DNA of 64,000 nt from Glandiceps talaboti (GCF_964340395.1 NC_135559.1:35001-99000), one strand, 5' to 3'; positions 51,913 to 63,762 are shown, numbered from the stretch's first letter. Numbers and translations are program-made. The notes: a model not told the origin generated them from the letters alone.

Positions 51913-52924
51913 GTAAGTTTTCTCCTTCGTTTCACAATCATGTCTGATAAACATTTGATGGATTAAATTTTGATTTCAGAAAGCTGGCATGTTGCCAAAA
52001 ACCTGTCAATTATGTTATAGTAATTATTTCATGTACATAATTTCTTGACCAACTGGTTTCAGGATCAGATTGTGACTGGTATTCAACTTGGTTTTGAATG
52101 TAACTATAAGTACATAACTCAATTTTGTCAGAGGTTGCCGACTATAAACTGGTTTTGGATTCTGATTGAGACAGATTGAGTTTTGAGTTTGAGTTCTGCT
52201 ATATGCTCTGCAGGAAGTACAATATATGTACAAGTAGCAAATATCTTTTAATCTCAAGAAATAAATTTCCCCAAGAATGTATAAACTCAGCTAGTGCCCA
52301 TTTAATGAGATTTCATGTATATTTTCATTTTGAGTACTAAAAGCTTATAAATTTAACAAAGTCATCCCGTGCCACATTAACTAAGAAGGGGAACTTCTGG
52401 AAACTCTAAGACTTAGAGGCAGCTGTCTGACTCAACATTCTGGCATGACGGTATAGAGAAATATAGATTCAGTTTTAACTTTTAATTTTTGTTTTTGTCT
52501 AATTTTTTGTGATTTAATCTGGGTACACTGTCATATATGAAAGGTATCATACACAAAATGTATGTCCATGTCCATGGCTGTCCACAAAAATATGACACTT
52601 GCCCAGACAGCTATTTGTGTTATCCAAGGACAGAAGTGTAATGTAATCATTTGATAGATATTGTAACATCAGGACAAACGGAAACAACATGGAAAATTAA
52701 CAGCTAGATGAATTGCTTTCATGTGTGATTCATGTTTATATTGGTAACATCATTGTACATTTGTTTGACTTCACTTCACTATGCAAATATTCATGTGATT
52801 TGATACTCTTTGCTGCATGTTTGATATCAAAATACATCAAGTATCAAGTAGCAGGCTACAGATAATTTATGACATGCATGGTCACCTGACATTAAATGTG
52901 TGTGCTGGACTACAAAACCTGGAA

Positions 52925-53166
52925 CTTCATTCATTCATTCATTATTTGTTCAATAATTAATTAATTACTTAATTATTAAATTCATTAATTCATTCATTCG
53001 TTTGTCATACTTTCATTGATGTCATTCTTTTATTTATGTCATCTCTTATTTGTCATTCTGTCATTCTTTCATTCATTCATTCATTTATTCATTTGTCATT
53101 CTTTCATTTATTCATTCATATTTATTGTCATTTCTTGATTCATTTTTGTTTGTTTACTCATTTGTC

Positions 53167-53197
<31 letters not shown>

Positions 53198-53365
53198 CAC
53201 TTTTCTTTTATTTATTCCTTCATTCATTTTGTCATTTATTTATTTATTCTTTTATTTATTTGACATTCATTCATTCATTAATTCATTCATTCATTCATTC
53301 ATTCATTCATTAATTCAGTCAGTCAGTCAGTCAGTCAGTCAGTCAGTCATTAATTCATTCATTCA
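52925..53365. repeat. (ATTC)n-rich low-complexity tract
   Basis: Imperfect ATTC repeats with pure (GATT)n (about 53168-53197) and (CAGT)n (about 53315-53348) sub-blocks. Probably an expanded, diverged tetranucleotide array. Confidence 0.93.
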
Positions 53366-54146
53366 TTTTGACCAGGAGATGTTTCACCCTTATACTATCA
53401 GAGGGATTATCAACTGGATGATCATATTTGGGCATTGTTTTACTCTATTGAAGTTCCTACTAGTTGATGTAATTGTTATAGATGATGCCAGCTACTAGGT
53501 ACAATACAACCACTGGGGCCATAAAACTATTCTTATCAAATCATGAAATGTAATACAAGGCTCTGTAGTTCCAACATACTGGGCCAAGTGCATGTGCCAA
53601 GTGTTCTTAATCCAATTCATTTATTTACTTTTCCTGCTTGAAACAAGTTTCACTTGTAAATGCTTTCCAGTCACTGTACATGAAGACTGGCTTTGGAAAA
53701 CACATCACTGCCAGAATTCTCAAATGAAAATGAATGATAATGGCTAGTTGTGATCATTTGATGTAATATGGCCTAGATAAAAATATTTTGTAGTTCTCAT
53801 AACAACATCTTTACTTTCAAAGCTTTGTCTCTGTAACCCTAATCTTTATGTATTAAAATTTCTGCAGTATAAAAAGCACAGATGAAAAATTGCAAAATAC
53901 ATGTGGGTATGAGAATAATTGGATATCATAAGCATGTATGCTGCACATGTAGGTCATTCTTTTGAAATTTCACATTGTAATATCGATTACAAGTGACATA
54001 AATTTGATATGACTTGAAATGTCATTAAATCACCCAAAAAATCAATCCTACTAAATCAACTTGAAAGAATGTAACAGAATGTCATAAACATTTATTGTTT
54101 TATTTAGCCTGATCAGTGAAATATAATGACAGTCATGAAAAAAAGA

Positions 54147-54225
54147 GTACACCCAGACATAACATTGATTTCTATCAGTACACCCAGACATATCGTTGTT
54201 TTCTATCAGTAGACCCAGACATATC
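54147..54225. repeat. 31-bp satellite array B, left remnant
   Basis: Three units (GTACACCCAGACATAACATT, GTACACCCAGACATATCGTT, GTAGACCCAGACATAT) matching the array that resumes at about 54877 beyond the LINE fragment. Confidence 0.9.
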
Positions 54226-54876
54226 TTCTTCTTCTTCTTCTTATACATAACTGCAGGCCACCTTCAACATGTTGAAGATTTTGCCAGTGAGTGCTCAACA
54301 AAAGTGAGTGCGCAACAAAAATGTGGATTTTGAAATAAAGCAGTACTGATTCAAAGTAAATAAATAAATGAAATAAAAATAAATACTAAATAAATATTAC
54401 AGTTTTTGTATTTAGTTGTCCAAGTGTGATGCCACGAGACTTGAAAGCATCAAGTGATCCTACAATTGCAATGTCTGGTGGCAGATTGTTCCATTCTACG
54501 ATGGTTCTAGGGAAAAATGAATATTTTCTGTAGTCTGTTTTAAATGTTGGTATTTGGTAACTTTTACTGTGCATGTGTCTGGTATATCTTGATGGAGGTT
54601 TTAAGATACTGGTCTTTGTTCATAGCAACTGTTCCCGCTGAGATTTTATAGAGCATTGCTAGTCTAGCTTCTTTCCTGCATTGTTCTAGTGATTTCCAAT
54701 TGTGAGTTTGTATCATGTTGTTAACACTGGAGCAGTTTCTGTATCTGCTAGTAACATACTGGGCAGCACGCCTTGTACTTTTTCTATGTAGATTATATCA
54801 GATTGTCTATATGGACCCCAAACAGTGGTGGCATATTCAACCATAGGTTCAACCATAGGTTGAATATATTTCTATC
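54226..54876 (-). mobile_element. LINE 3' fragment with frameshifts, inside satellite B
   Basis: Minus-strand translation in two frames gives the C-terminal end of a non-LTR reverse transcriptase: VEYATTVWGPYRQSDI, RRAAQYVTSRYRNCSSVNNM, NWKSLEQCRKEARLAMLYKI, then SYQIPTFKTDYRKYSFFPRT and VEWNNLPPDIAI..SLDAFKSR. Frameshifts lie near 54780 and 54575. The 3' UTR includes GGTGGCCTGCAGTTATG and ends in an (AAG)n tail (plus strand CTTCTTCTTC, 54226-54242). The 5' part is truncated at the satellite boundary. Inactive. Confidence 0.88.
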
Positions 54877-56668
54877 TGTCAGTAGACCCAGACATAACAT
54901 TGATTTCTATCTGTAGACCCAGATATAACGTTGATTTCTATCAGTAGACCCAGATATAACATTGATTTCTATCTATCAGTAGACCCAGACATAACGTTGA
55001 TTTCTATCTATCAGTAGACCCAGACATAACATTGATTTCTATCTATCAGTAGACCCAGACATAACATTGATTTCTATCTGTAGACCCAGATATAACATTG
55101 ATTTCTATCTATCAGTAGACCCAGATATAACATTGATTTCTATCTATCTGTAGACCCAGACATAACATTGATTTCTATCAGTAGACCCAGACAAAACATT
55201 GATTTCTATCAGTAGACCCAGACATAACATTGATTTCTATCAGTACACCCAGACAAAACATTGATTTCTATCTGTATCAGTAGACCCAGACATAACATTG
55301 ATTTCTATCTGTCAGTAGACCCAGATATAACATTGATTTCTATCTATCTGTAGACCCAGACATAACATTGATTTCTATCAGTAGACCCAGACAAAACATT
55401 GATTTCTATCAGTAGACCCGGACATAACATTGATTTCTATCAGTACACCCAGACATAACATTGATTTCTATCAGTAGACCCAGACAAAACATTGATTTCT
55501 ATCAGTAGACCCAGACATAACGTTGATTTCTATCTGTCAGTAGACCCAGACATAACGTTGATTTCTATCTGTAGACCCAGATATAACATTGATTTCTATC
55601 AGTACACCCAGATATAACATTGATTTCTATCTATCTGTAGACCCAGACATAACATTGCTTTCTATCAGTAGACCCAGACAAAACATTGATTTCTATCAGT
55701 AGACCCAGACATAACATTGATTTTTATCAGTAGACCCAGACATAACATTGATTTCTATCAGTAGACCCAGACATAACATTGATTTCTATCAGTAGACCCA
55801 GACATAACATTGATTTCTATCAGTAGACCCAGACAAAAAATTGATTTCTATCTGTAGACCCAGACATAACATTGATTTCTATCAGTAGACCCAGACATAA
55901 CATTGATTTCTATCAGTAGACCCAGACATAACATTGATTTCTATCTATCAGTAGACCCAGACATAACGTTGATTTTTATCAGTAGACCCAGACATAACGT
56001 TGATTTCTATCAGTACACCCAGACATAACATTGATTTCTATCAGTAGACCCAGACATAATGTTGATTTTTATCAGTAGACTCAGACATAACATTGATTTC
56101 TATCAGTAGACCCAGACATAACATTGATTTCTATCAGTACACCCAGACATAACATTGATTTCTATCAGTAGACCCAGACATAACGTTGATTTTTATCAGT
56201 AGACCCAGACATAACATTGATTTCTATCAGTACACCCAGACATAACATTGATTTCTATCAGTAGACCCAGCCATAACGTTGATTTTTATCAGTAGACCCA
56301 GACATAACATTGATTTCTATCAGTAGACCCAGACATAACATTGATTTCTATCAGTAGACCCAGACATAACGTTGATTTCTATCAGTACACCCAGACATAA
56401 CATTGATTTCTATCAGTAGACCCAGACATAACATTGATTTCTATCAGTACACCCAGACATAACGTTGATTTCTATCAGTAGACCCAGACATAACGTTGAT
56501 TTTTATCAGTAGACCCAGACATAACATTGATTTCTATCAGTAGACCCAGACATAACGTTCATTTCTATCTATCAGTAGACCCAGACATAACGTTGATTTC
56601 TATCTGTCAGTATACCCAGACATAACATTGATTTCTATCTGTCAGTAGACTCGGATGTAAAGTTGATT
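54877..56668. repeat. 31-bp satellite array B, main block
   Basis: About 56 copies of a unit made of CAGTAGACCCAGACATAACA and TTGATTTCTAT. Length variants add CTAT or CTGT (35 bp). Point variants include GTACACCC, ACAAAACATT, AACGTTGA and GATTTTTAT. No long ORF. It ends against the dispersed repeat at 56676. Confidence 0.97.
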
Positions 56669-56675
56669 TTTATGT

Positions 56676-56900
56676 CTACCCCTATATTGCCATGTTTAAA
56701 TTTTCTTTTTAGACATTGACCATTGAGCTAGACCTGGATCTTCAGGTTCAGTTACTGAAATTCAGCAATTCCCAGCATTATCGCAGACACTTTGTAGTAT
56801 TGATTTGTTGCCACCAATTTCTTTTAAATCATATATCCATTCAGTCACATGTAATGGGGGGGGGGGACTATGTCTTCTATGAAGACTTGTTCATGACTGA
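56676..56900 (+). repeat. TGACCTTTGACCT-family copy with degenerate motif
   Basis: CTACCCCTATATTGCCATG, TTTTTAGACATTGACCATTG, then ACCAATTTCTTTTAAATCAT and a GACTATGTCTTCTATGAAGA end. It is closely similar to 7630-7835; here the receptor-like motif is mutated (TTGACCATTGAGCT). A short G-run interrupts it. Confidence 0.7.
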
Positions 56901-57049
56901 TTCAAGTCATAATGTTGATTTTGAACAATTATTAATTTACTTCTCTTTTTTCTTTCATGTCGCATCAGCTGAACAGAAAAGCTCACAAGGTCAGACATGA
57001 ATATAATTGATGTATAGAGATGAGGTTGAGGTTGTCATCCTTTGATCTA

Positions 57050-57425
57050 AACTACCTCTCTGCAATTACCCTACCTATGCAACACTTTCATTTCCACTGG
57101 AGTATACATTGCCCATCCACTCTTTTTAATTGAGTTACCCAAAATTTTGTAATTTTGAATTGTATGGAGTTGCCTGTAATACCCATCAATGCCCTTATTT
57201 TACCCACAATGCCCTAATTTTAAGTTGATTGAATTTACCTGCAATACCCTAATTTTAAAGTTCATGACATTAACCCAATACTGTTTGACTAAACTTGATA
57301 GCATTACCCACAATGCCATTCAACTCCTGTTAATGATATTACCCACAATGCCCTTTCACTCCAGTTTATGACATTAGCCATAATTTATGTTACTCCAGTT
57401 GATGGAGTTACCCACAATGCCATGT
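57050..57425 (+). repeat. Degenerate ACCCACAATGCC repeats
   Basis: TTACCCACAATGCC-type words recur near 57210, 57237, 57306, 57340 and 57410, with CACTCCAGTTTATGACATTA-type spacers. An old tandem repeat of about 35-50 bp. Confidence 0.65.
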
Positions 57426-57596
57426 CATTTGTTCTCATGGACATTCTTGTACCTCCAAATCTGATGAGTCAATTTTTAAATTGTATTAAACATATGATTT
57501 ATTTGTATATCATATCCTGCACTGTTCAAACTCCAAAAAATTATCTCAATATTTTGTAGATAAATAAGGGGAATACTTTTGTCTGAAATGCTTTTT

Positions 57597-58232
57597 TAGT
57601 CCCCGCCGGACGAAGTCTGGGACGGGGACTTATGGATTGGGTTCCATCCGTCCTTCCATCCGTCCAGAGCCATTTCTTGGAGATGCCTGGACCGATTTTT
57701 TTCAAACTTGGTACAGGGGCAACATACTATGGCATACATATGCATGTCAATTTGTTTCATGACACGATCCAATATGGCTGCCTAACAGCCATTTTGTTTG
57801 CGAATTTTCCCTGTCCAAAGCCATAACACAGACATGCTTGAACAGTTCTCATTCAAAGTTGGTATTAGGACAGTGTTCTATAACATACATGTGCATATTC
57901 ATTGTTGTCGTGATACAATCCAATATGGACACCTAGCAGCCATTTTGTTTGCAAATTTTCCATGTCCAAAGCCATAACTCAGACATGCTTGAACAGATCT
58001 CAGTCAAAGTTGGCATTAGCACAGTGTTCTATGACATACATGTGCATATCCATTTTCATCGTGATACGATCCAATATGGCTGCCTGGCAGCAATTTTGTT
58101 GGCACAGTTTTCATGTCCAAAGCCATAACGCAGACATGCTTGAAAAGCACCCCCCTCCCTCCCTCCCCCAGTTCCTTAAAACCCATTCATAGTGGGGACT
58201 ATGTCATTCTCAATGACTTGTTTTATGTATTT
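57597..58232 (+). mobile_element. GTCCCC-ended repeat with internal ~125-bp units
   Basis: The left end TAGTCCCCGCC is followed by GGGACGGGGACTTA, giving a terminal hairpin (57598-57630). The right end has AGTGGGGACTATG (58192), complementary to the left terminus. Three internal units carry CGATCCAATATGGCTGCCT, CAGCCATTTTGTTTGC and CCAAAGCCATAAC.CAGACATG. No ORF of note; non-autonomous element. Confidence 0.7.
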
Positions 58233-58404
58233 TTTCTTGATAACTAAAAGTAAAATCTAGTGAAAATAAAGTCCATTTGGAAAGAAAGTATTCCACAGCA
58301 TATATTTAAATCAGAACTCAAAAATTAAACATTTTGAGAAATAGTGAACATTCTTTGCCATATCCCTGTCACATGTGATCATTTTGCACAGCCCTCCCAT
58401 TTTT

Positions 58405-59505
58405 AGCACAACTGAACTGCGGTTCAGTAGTGCTATAGGATAGATAGGCCTGTTGAAATGTCTGTGTGTGTTGTGCAGATGTGTGTGTCTATGTGTCTGT
58501 GCATGTGTGTCTGTGTCTGTAAACGACAGTCAAAAACCACCTGACCAATTTTTTGTATTTGGTGAGGAGGGGGCGTGTAGATGGAAAATTGTTTAAGTGA
58601 AAATGGTCACATCAAAGATTTGCTTAAACTCCAAAACTACTTAACAGATTGGCCTGAAATTTGGTGGGAATGTTCTTGAGGTGTTTAGTTTGAGAATTGT
58701 TCCTGACGATGATCCCCTCAGTGGTATGCAAATTTGGGCTAAAAATGTGTCTTTTTTGTCAAAAGTCTATGATTCCAAAATTACTGAGCAGATGGGGCAT
58801 ACATTTGGTGGGAACGTTCTGAGGGGTGTTTAGATTAACATGTATTCTTGATATGATGATCTCATCAGTGATATGCAAATTTGGGCTAAAATAGTAAAAG
58901 TGTGTCTTTTTGGTCAAAAATCTATAATTCCAAAACTGCTGAGCAGATTTGACTGGAATTTGGTGGGAGCATTCTTAGGGGTGTTTAGTTCAAGAATTGT
59001 TCATGACGTGATGGATCCCATAAGTAATATGCAAATTAGGGCTGAAATGTGTCTTTTTGATCAAAAATCTGTAATTCCAAAACTACAGAGCAGAATGGGA
59101 TGAAATTTAGTGGGGATGCATGTAGGGATGTGTACATGAAGATGTACTCACAATATGATCATCCTATCAGCGATATGCAAATTAGGTCTAAAAATCTCAA
59201 TTTTGGTCCAAAAAAATTTATGTCTTGAAAACTACATGGTGAATGGGGTTGAAACTTGGTAGAGATGTTTCTGGAGGTGTTATCTGCATTTTTGTTCAAA
59301 CATTTTGACACAGCTGGCCCTAGCATCCATGGCCATGCCCTTAGCAACAGTGAAGTGATAATGCACATTACAAGGATAAAAAGAGAGACAGGTAGGTACG
59401 TGATTAAAGAATCAAAAAATGTATGTTAATATGCTTAGCAAAAAGACCACACCCATAACAACAGCCAAATACTGTTATGCTACAACGCCATTGGTGCTAC
59501 TTTTA
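58405..59505 (+). mobile_element. AGCACAACTG element, most complete copy
   Basis: About 1.1 kb. The 5' end can fold: AGCAC pairs with GTGCT and CTGAAC with GTTCAG (58405-58434). A (TGTG)-rich segment follows, then about four internal units of about 150 bp (CCAAAACTACTTAACAGATT, GGCCTGAAATTTGGTGGGAA, ATGCAAATTTGGGCTAAAAA). Then come TTCTGGAGGTGTTATCTGCA and GACCACACCCATAACAACAG, and a 3' end with TATGCTACAACGCCATTGGT then GCTACTTTTA. No transposase or reverse transcriptase is encoded. Confidence 0.7.
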
Positions 59506-59534
59506 CATGATTAAATTATTAATAAGCTTGTGTT

Positions 59535-59680
59535 ACTCATTTGACTTTTGACCTTTTCTAAATCTTTGATCTTTCACCTTCCCATTGTTTTGACTTTCCC
59601 TTCACTGTTGTGTTGACCCTTGCCTTTTCCACTAGTTTTGACCTTCCAGTGGATCTTCAACTTTCCACTGGTTTTGTGTT
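59535..59680 (+). repeat. TTTGACCTT-rich degenerate repeat
   Basis: TTTTGACCTT or similar words (TTTTGACTTTCCC, TTGACCCTTGCC, TTTTGACCTTCC) recur every 20-35 bp. Confidence 0.5.
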
Positions 59681-60181
59681 GTGTATTATTTATTTTTTTA
59701 AAAATGGTGTTTCAGTGTTTGTGATCTTGTAGCATATGTATTAACTCCCTCTTTTCTTATTTCCTTGTAGTTGTTGTAATATTAATATTAAAATGCAACA
59801 ATAACTTTCAATTGTTGATTGTTTTCCCAACAATAGTAATCTGTATGTTTGAAGGTATTGAAGACCAGTCCAAACAATGACATTTGACTTTCAACTGCAA
59901 ATTCTGCAAGCTGAAAATTGCAAAACTACCACCTGCCTGACCTTCTGGATAGACTTTGAACAATATCAATTTCAAGGTTTTAGCCTCTTTTATTTCACAA
60001 CATATTTTTGTAATATCAAAATATGTTTGTATGCTTGCTATTAATATAATGAAATTTCAGTGTCTGAGTCTTTTCATAAATCTGTCGTCAATGTCAGGAT
60101 ATTGACCTGACCTGACTTGTCCAAACCAGAAATTATGACTTCTGTACACCTACCTGCAAAAAAGTAAAGGTTGGAAATCAT

Positions 60182-60500
60182 TAGTACAACTGAACTTAGA
60201 TTCAGCGTGCTATAGGCATCAAGTTTTGTCTGTGTTTGTATGTATGTATGTATGTATGTATGTATGTATGTATGTATGTATGTATGTATGTATGTATGTA
60301 TGTGTGTATGTGTGTGTGTGTGTGTGTGTAAGTATGTAAGTACGTACATCATACTTACAGACACACATGTACATATGTATGTGTGTGTGTGTGTGTTTGT
60401 ATGTATGTGTATGTGCAGATGTGTGTGTGTGCGAACAACTTAAAGTGAGAAACCTCTGGATTGATTGATTTCAAATTTGGTATCCGATCAATGATTTTCC
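60182..60500 (+). repeat. AGCACAACTG-family 5' fragment with (GTAT)n/(GT)n
   Basis: It starts AGTACAACTGAACTTAGATT and includes GTGCTATAGGCATC, then expanded (GTAT)n (60237-60304) and (GT)n tracts. It ends at CAACTTAAAGTGAGAAACC. Confidence 0.7.
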
Positions 60501-60673
60501 AAGTTAAGTTCAAAAGAATGATTTCCTGTCAAACTAGGTTGTCAGACTTTTACAATTGAAGTATGTTTGTCTCACTGCATGTGTATGTCATTGGCTTTTA
60601 GTTGTACGTGTTGCCATTGTTATAATTTTTTTAATTTGATATCATACGAAATGGACACACATTTCTTGTTATC

Positions 60674-60676
<3 letters not shown>

Positions 60677-60735
<59 letters not shown>

Positions 60736-60770
60736 AGACAGAGAGAGAGGGAGACAGAGAGACAGAGAGA
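60677..60770. repeat. (GA)n with G-run
   Basis: About 50 bp GA, ten G, then GACAGAGAGAG. Confidence 0.95.
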
Positions 60771-61374
60771 CCAAGTCCAAGTGTCCAAGATAATAATGGT
60801 TACGTTTTATGTTTGTACATGTATGGTATTCGAGACAAGTTAAATTTCTATGTCACCTGACAATCCAGCAGTTTTCAACTTTAAGTAAACCCAAACTTTT
60901 CAACGTGGGTGAGGGGAGACATATGAATGCATTCAACCAACAGCAAACTTGTCCTAGTAGTACTATGAAAGCATTTGCTTTTTATAGTTTCATGACATAA
61001 CACTAACTTCTGACTAGTAGGTATTGGCTCAGACATTGAACTGTGAAAATAAAAAGTTTAAACTTTTAGATCACTGTATAGATATCTCAGGTTACAGCAC
61101 TTGCCAGATGACAGTTATATAACTAACTGGTTGCAGTTTTGGAAGTTGCAGATCATAGGTCAATGCCATTCCCAGTCTTTCTATACAATTACAAGAGAGA
61201 ACTTGTTATTCAAACTTTTTGAAATAAGACAGTGTCACCAAATGTCCAAGATAAAAACACCTTTGTTTTTATGTTTGTATGTTTGTTTAATGATTGATTT
61301 ACTGTTTGTTTTTGTACTATCAATGAGCAAATGTTTCAATTCAATTTGTGATACCTGATAAGTTTGTTGTTTTA

Positions 61375-61440
61375 ATCCCATTTCACTTCCATTTCCACCT
61401 GGTGACCTTGACCCTGTGGTCAAAGGTCAACTGAAATTGT
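61375..61440 (-). repeat. TGACCTTTGACCT-family fragment
   Basis: GGTGACCTTGACCCTGTGGT followed by CAAAGGTCAACTG. It contains GGTCAAAGGTCA (61418-61429), a direct repeat with 1-bp spacing on the plus strand. Confidence 0.5.
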
Positions 61441-61657
61441 GTATGTTCCTTTCAACTATTTCTCTTGATGTTTTTTATATAATTGATAATGAGTAGTTAA
61501 ATGTTACATTCTTAATTCAAATATTCATATTGCATGTTGTCTCTTTAAGTTCAAATCACAATAATTTGTGGGTGATTCCTATCACTGGTTCCCTCTTAGT
61601 CATTTTGTCAAGACTTGTGAACTTAATCAGATTTATCTGGTTTTGAATTTTTTACAG

Positions 61658-61720
61658 AGATGGAGGCAAAGATACTTCAAATTAAGAGGCCGAAAACTTT
61701 ATTATGCCAAAGATGAAAAG
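61658..61720 (+). CDS. Type II diacylglycerol kinase, second PH-domain exon
   Basis: A 63-nt internal exon encoding 21 residues, beginning RWRQRYFKLRGRKLYYAKDE and ending in K. The acceptor is GAATTTTTTACAG (ending 61657) and the donor is AAG/GTAAAT (from 61721). Both introns are phase 0. RW-RYFKLRGR-LYYAKD is highly characteristic of the second and third PH strands of DGK delta/eta proteins, and it follows the 51865-51912 exon with no gap or frame break. The next expected segment (an acidic stretch of the S-I-F-D-E-V-D-L type), the C1 domains, catalytic halves and SAM domain are not in the window, so the gene continues downstream. A long (GA)n tract begins about 8 nt after the donor. The open frame continues through it without a stop, so intron retention would append an Arg/Glu-rich run. 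Confidence 0.9.
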
Positions 61721-61724
61721 GTAA

Positions 61725-61727
<3 letters not shown>

Positions 61728-61811
<84 letters not shown>

Positions 61812-61812
61812 C

Positions 61813-61850
<38 letters not shown>

Positions 61851-61881
61851 GAGAGAGAGGGGGGGAGAGGGAGGGAGGGAG

Positions 61882-61969
<88 letters not shown>
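61728..61969. repeat. (GA)n microsatellite at DGK splice donor
   Basis: About 240 bp of GA with GAGC and GGGA interruptions (61806-61884), beginning about 8 nt after the donor of the second PH exon. Confidence 0.98.
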
Positions 61970-61970
<1 letters not shown>

Positions 61971-62868
61971 GATTGGCAAAGAATAAAAATTGACAGTTGA
62001 GAAAGATGATAGAGAGAAGAGAGACGGTGAGCTTTAGATGTCTTACACACATCAGACAGAAATGTGACTTAACATATTGCAAACGATGTATACCATTATC
62101 AAAGTGTAATGAATATGTAAAGTGAAAGTAAAAGGCTTTTTACCATCATCCATACATTGTACATATAATTCAGAATACTCAAACATGTACATCTTCTTTA
62201 TTACCTACTTATTAAAGTTTACATTTGTATACAAAATAAAATAATACATGTTTTGTGGTAGGTAAAAGGAGACCAGAAAAATAGTTACTTGCTAATTAAG
62301 TCTGTCTCCTTAGACACTGTAAATAGAATGTATAAATAAATACATCACAAAGTGTAAAGAGGGCAGTGAAAAAACTAAATATCTATGAAAATATATATAT
62401 TGTACATCAACATGAGTTGCAGTATATTCACATCAGGTGAAGAAAATCTTTTAGTGAGTTACGAAAAACATGATCAGCTTTGTTTTTTGTCAACTCATCA
62501 TATAGTTTGACAATGTGATATTACCCGCTGTTACAATAATATTGTTACGATTTCCATAGAGGCATTACATCTCTTGTGTATCTTTAATTATCGTGGCTTG
62601 AATTTTGCTTTTCAAAAACTTCATCCAAATGAGCTAGGGAAATACCATAGTGGAGCTGTATCAAGATATGTAAAGAAATATTGTATTTGAAATGTTTTTA
62701 GCAATCATAAAAAACAAAAGAACAGACTTCCCAGAACTGTAGAGGGCAGTATATATAACTTATGGTATCTGTGGATAAAGTTCTAATACCTGTATGTCAA
62801 AACTAGTCTACAAATCAGAAGTTAAATTTAGAGTGGTTCCTCTGAAACCAGTGTGTTGGGTTTTTTTT

Positions 62869-62893
62869 TGCACAACTGAACTGTGTATGTGTG

Positions 62894-62944
<51 letters not shown>

Positions 62945-63660
62945 CTTAAACTCAAAAACTGATAGACAAATTGCCATGATATATATATTTGGTGGGGATA
63001 TTACTTTTGGTGTCTAGTTGGGAAATTGTTCAAGGCAAAATGATGGGATCTCAGATGTGTGATTTGGGTCAAAACTCTTAAACTTAAAAACTACTTTGCA
63101 GATTGGTCTGAAACTTGGTTGGAACGTTCTTAGGGATGTGTAGATTAAGATTTGTTTGTGACATGCTGATTCCATCAGTAATATGCAAATTAGGGGTAAA
63201 AATGTGTCTGTTTAGTAAAAATCTGTAATTCCAAAACTATTGAACAGATTGGGCTGAAATTTAATGGGGGATGCATCTGGGGGTGTATAAATGAACAAGA
63301 CCACACGGATAGCAACAAATGATTGCATATATTGCAAAGATAACAACTGGGACGAATAGACAAGCAAATAAACATTCACAAAATGTATGTAAATGTGCCT
63401 AGCTACAAGACCATGCCCATAGCAACAGCCAAATGATATATATTGCAATTTAACATCAGGGATTCATAGACAAGTGAATGAACATTAAAAAATGTATGCA
63501 GATATGTGTAGCAACATCAACATCCTCACCCATAGCAACAGCAAAATGTTCGCATATATTGCAAAGATAACAACAGGGCTGGCTAGGCAACTGGATAATC
63601 ATTCAGCGAATGAACACCTATACCTAGTATGGATCAGCATGTGAGTAAACATTTTTAAAT
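62869..63660 (+). repeat. AGCACAACTG-family copy
   Basis: It starts GCACAACTGAACTGTG (first bases lost in a T-run), followed by (GT)n, CGACTTAAACTCAAAAACTG and two internal units. Four CAACAAGACCA..CC.ATAGCAACA modules follow to about 63660. The 3' terminal hairpin is not seen. Confidence 0.7.
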
Positions 63661-63762
63661 TTCACAAGACTGACAAAGTTTGAATGTACATATAGCCATC
63701 AGTCCTATTCATGCTTGGAGTGTGGTTTCTGGCTTTAAAGAACAGCAGTGTCATGTTTCAAA

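Larger units (their letters stand above)
51913..61657 (+). other. DGK intron between the two PH exons
   Basis: A phase-0 intron of about 9.7 kb bounded by GTAAGT and TTTTTTACAG. It contains the ATTC-type simple repeat, the second 31-bp satellite with an embedded LINE fragment, the GTCCCC-ended element, a complete-looking copy of the AGCACAACTG family and two microsatellite blocks. No additional exon was recognised. An alternative exon within it cannot be excluded by eye. Confidence 0.8.

Noticed and set aside
61568-61972. A 134-codon plus frame as a single-exon gene
   Set aside because: Only 61658-61720 is coding; the upstream part is intron with an acceptor, and the downstream part is (GA)n after a donor.
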